From Brevundimonas vitisensis (GTDB lineage: Bacteria; Pseudomonadota; Alphaproteobacteria; Caulobacterales; Caulobacteraceae): 64,000 bases of DNA. Every line of letters begins with the position of its first letter. Positions within the stretch are counted from its first letter, which is position 1. The notes under the pieces are model-generated. The model had not been told where the DNA came from and made no database searches. It saw nothing but the letters and a program-made list of their open reading frames with translations. The position numbers were made by a program, and so were the translations under genes. Below, in pieces: positions 62,230-64,000 of the stretch. The stretch is from the NCBI RefSeq assembly GCF_016656965.1, contig NZ_CP067977.1:930001-994000 (forward strand). Direction: 5' to 3'.

Positions 62230-62903
62230 GGTTCGCCCTCGCCCACGAAATCCTGGGCGAACTCGGGGGTCAGCAGGTCGGCGGGATCCAGGGCGTCCTC
62301 GTCGGCATCGCCGCCACGACCGGGGTCGGGCACTTCGAACCCGACTGGGATCGACAGGTCCAGCAGGCCGGCGGATCGCATTTCCTGCACGCCGGGAAGG
62401 TCATTCAGGCTGGCCAGGCCGAAATGCTCCAGAAAGCGGTCGGCGGTGCCATAAGTCACGGGCCGACCGGGCGTGCGCCGGCGCCCGCGCAGGCGGACGA
62501 AACCCATCTCCAGCAAGAGGTCCAGCGTCCCCCGCGACAGCGAGACGCCGCGCACGCTCTCGATCTCGGCGCGCGTGCAGGGCTGGTGGTAGGCGATGAT
62601 GGACAAGGTCTCGAGCGCGGCCTTGGACAGCCGGCGCGGCTCCTCGCGTTCTTCCGTCATGAGAAAGGCCAGATCGGCGGCCGTGCGGAACCGCCAGCGG
62701 TCGGCCACGCAGTCCAACTCCACCCCCCGCCCCTGATAGCGGGCCTTGAGCCCGACCAGGGCGCGGCCGACATCGGCGCCTTCGGGCAGCCGCCGGGCGA
62801 TTTCATGGGCAGACAGCGGACCGGCCGCCGCGAACAACAGGGCCTCGACCCGGCGTTCCATCTCCATATCGTCGGGGGCGAAGGTCAGGGGGGCATGGGT
62901 CAC
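62226..62903 (-). CDS. scpB: Segregation and condensation protein B
   Basis: Winged-helix subunit of the SMC-ScpAB chromosome condensin, 225 residues. The typical core is VEALLFAAAGPLSAHEIARRLPEG and LSKAALETLSIIAYHQPCTRAEIESVRGV, followed by GRRRTPGRPVTYGTADRFLEHFGL. The GTG start at 62903 overlaps the scpA stop (GTGA). The usual downstream tatABC genes are absent here, the next gene being convergent. Confidence 0.94.
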   Translation of the reverse strand: MTHAPLTFAPDDMEMERRVEALLFAAAGPLSAHEIARRLPEGADVGRALVGLKARYQGRGVELDCVADRWRFRTAADLAFLMTEEREEPRRLSKAALETLSIIAYHQPCTRAEIESVRGVSLSRGTLDLLLEMGFVRLRGRRRTPGRPVTYGTADRFLEHFGLASLNDLPGVQEMRSAGLLDLSIPVGFEVPDPGRGGDADEDALDPADLLTPEFAQDFVGEGEP

Positions 62904-63730
62904 GGTATCAGCTCCAGCGCCTGGCCCTCGGTGCGTCGCTTCACATAGAGGTCGGCAAAGGCCTCGGCCTGCTGCACGTCCAGTTCGCCCTCCTTGACCA
63001 GTTCCAGCCCTGCCGACAGGGTCGAGGCCAGATAGGATGCCTGGGACGGGCCCTGGTCGCCCTTGCGCCAGACCGGGGCGACGCGCTCGATCGGTGTCCA
63101 TTCCTGAAGCCTGGGCAGGCGGTCGCGGAACCAGTCGCGGGCCGCCTCCAGCGGGAAGGCTTCCACCCTCTGTGACGGGTTATAGCGGCGCTGCTCCTCG
63201 CGCCGCCGCTGGACGACATAGGCGGCCATCAGATCATACAGGCTGGCGTCGATGCGGTCGGACGGCACGATCACCGTCGCCTGGGGATCGCCGCGCATGA
63301 AGACGTCGCGCTTCAGCTGCGGCCTGGCCAGCAGGGCCTCGGAAGCCTTGCGCATGGCTTCCAGCTTCTGCAGGCGAAAGGCCAGGGCCGCAGCGACCAT
63401 CTCGGCGGGCGGCTCATCACCCCGGGTCACCTCGTTGCGGGGCAGCAGCAGGCGCGATTTCAGATAGGCCAGCCAGGCCGCCATCACCAGATAGTCGGCG
63501 GCCAGCGAGAAATTTCGGCGGCGGGCTTCATGCACGAAGGCCAGATACTGCTCGGCCAGGGTGGTGATCGACAGTTTCAGCAGATCGACCTTCTGCGTCC
63601 GCGCCAGCGCCAGAAGGACGTGAAGCGGACCTTCATAACCCTCCAGATCGACCACAAAGGCTTCGGACGGATCGGGGGTGCCGTCCGGATCGGCCTTGAA
63701 GTCCAGGGTCGGCTGGAAGTCTTCGCTCAT
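62900..63730 (-). CDS. scpA: Segregation and condensation protein A
   Basis: Kleisin subunit of the SMC-ScpAB complex, 276 residues. Family blocks are LEGYEGPLHVLLALARTQKVDLLKLSI near residue 29, the helix FSLAADYLVMAAWLAYLKSRLLLP, and a C-terminal winged helix ending VKRRTEGQALELIP. It is coupled to scpB. ATG 63730 gives the conserved start MSEDFQPTLDF; the frame upstream enters the intergenic repeats. Confidence 0.94.
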   Translation of the reverse strand: MSEDFQPTLDFKADPDGTPDPSEAFVVDLEGYEGPLHVLLALARTQKVDLLKLSITTLAEQYLAFVHEARRRNFSLAADYLVMAAWLAYLKSRLLLPRNEVTRGDEPPAEMVAAALAFRLQKLEAMRKASEALLARPQLKRDVFMRGDPQATVIVPSDRIDASLYDLMAAYVVQRRREEQRRYNPSQRVEAFPLEAARDWFRDRLPRLQEWTPIERVAPVWRKGDQGPSQASYLASTLSAGLELVKEGELDVQQAEAFADLYVKRRTEGQALELIP

Positions 63731-63733
63731 GCG

Positions 63734-63899
63734 CCCCTCCCCTTCCCCCCTCGCGGGGGAAGGTGGCTCGCGCAGCGAGTCGGATGGGGGGGCTGTGGAG
63801 GCACAGGCCGTGTCAGACGGCTGATCAAATGACCGGCCCCGTGAGACACCCCCCATCCGTCAGGCTTCGCCTGCCACCTTCCCCCGCAGGGAGGGAAGG
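63734..63899. repeat. Pair of inverted intergenic repeats with hairpins
   Basis: Copy A (63734-63792) and copy B (63847-63899, opposite orientation) share the pattern CCTTCCC-CCC-GCGGGGGAAGGTGGC, a small hairpin, and CGGATGGGGGG. The hairpin arms differ (CTCGC/GCGAG in A, CAGGC/GCCTG in B) but remain complementary. Such elements are known to be dispersed between genes in Caulobacterales. They fill the gap between the nagZ-like gene and scpA. Confidence 0.8.
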
Positions 63900-63911
63900 A
63901 CACCGCTGTCC

Positions 63912-64000
63912 TCATCCCTGCGCCTCTCCCACATCGGGACCTTTGGCGGCTTCGAGGCGGCCGTCCATCATGGAGGCGAAGCGGGCGCGGGCCCCAACAG
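63912..64000 (-). CDS. C-terminal end of a nagZ-like gene (truncated by window edge)
   Basis: Only the last 28 codons are visible (reading VGARARFASMMDGRLEAAKG before the stop). In alphaproteobacteria the gene before scpA-scpB is normally nagZ, a beta-N-acetylhexosaminidase of cell-wall recycling. The visible residues suit a NagZ tail but are too few for proof. Confidence 0.5.
   Translation of the reverse strand, partial: VGARARFASMMDGRLEAAKGPDVGEAQG

Overview
The window is a high-GC, gene-dense chromosomal segment of an alphaproteobacterium of the order Caulobacterales, most likely Brevundimonas or a close relative. The indications are the flagellin locus (FlaEY-like protein, flagellin, FlaG, flagellin, with a sigma-54 promoter and palindromic enhancer-like sites upstream), a class I lysyl-tRNA synthetase, an alphaproteobacterial LexA box of the form GTTC-N7-GTTC next to ssb, and a GyrA whose quinolone pocket carries Ala and Met. 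Genes are packed on both strands with many 4-nt stop/start overlaps. I see no rRNA, tRNA, CRISPR array, transposase or integrase. Both window ends cut genes (an RND pump at the left, the end of a nagZ-like gene at the right).
Layout. 0-6.6 kb: RND efflux permease plus NodT-type outer-membrane lipoprotein, lysK, an SH3 envelope protein and a LexA-fold repressor. 6.6-9.96 kb: a membrane protein, two tandem paralogous small proteins, two coupled thioesterases and an orphan ligase-associated exonuclease. 9.97-16.1 kb: two hybrid histidine kinases flanking the preQ0 genes queC-queE-queD. 16.2-22.7 kb: tamA-tamB. 22.85-28.2 kb: arginine succinyltransferase pathway genes (M20 peptidase, astA, astD, a small membrane protein, astB). 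28.2-31.2 kb: phhA, hspQ, ppx/gppA. 31.2-37.2 kb: gyrA, a class IV aminotransferase, coaD and two secreted cyclophilins. 37.3-42.3 kb: sodC, a hydrolase, an EamA transporter, ssb with an SOS promoter and three 40-bp repeats, and small envelope proteins.
42.4-47.9 kb is the flagellin region. 47.9-50.8 kb holds the most unusual block: a tightly overlapped phage-type lysis cassette (a DUF2793/glycine-rich fibre-like protein, a 51-residue protein, a holin-like protein, an M15 endolysin, an Rz-like inner-membrane spanin and an Rz1-like lipoprotein nested out of frame in the Rz gene) with no capsid, terminase or integrase genes nearby. This looks like a detached release module of a gene transfer agent or a domesticated phage. 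An ECF sigma factor and its RskA-type anti-sigma factor lie immediately upstream on the same strand.
52.4-64 kb is mainly housekeeping: a DUF4112 protein, an EEP-family hydrolase, CCA-adding enzyme, CoA-type Nudix hydrolase, DUF1285 protein, GNAT, enoyl-CoA hydratase, an MBL-fold hydrolase, a triple-repeat secreted protein, xthA, scpA-scpB and the end of nagZ, separated by a pair of inverted intergenic repeats.
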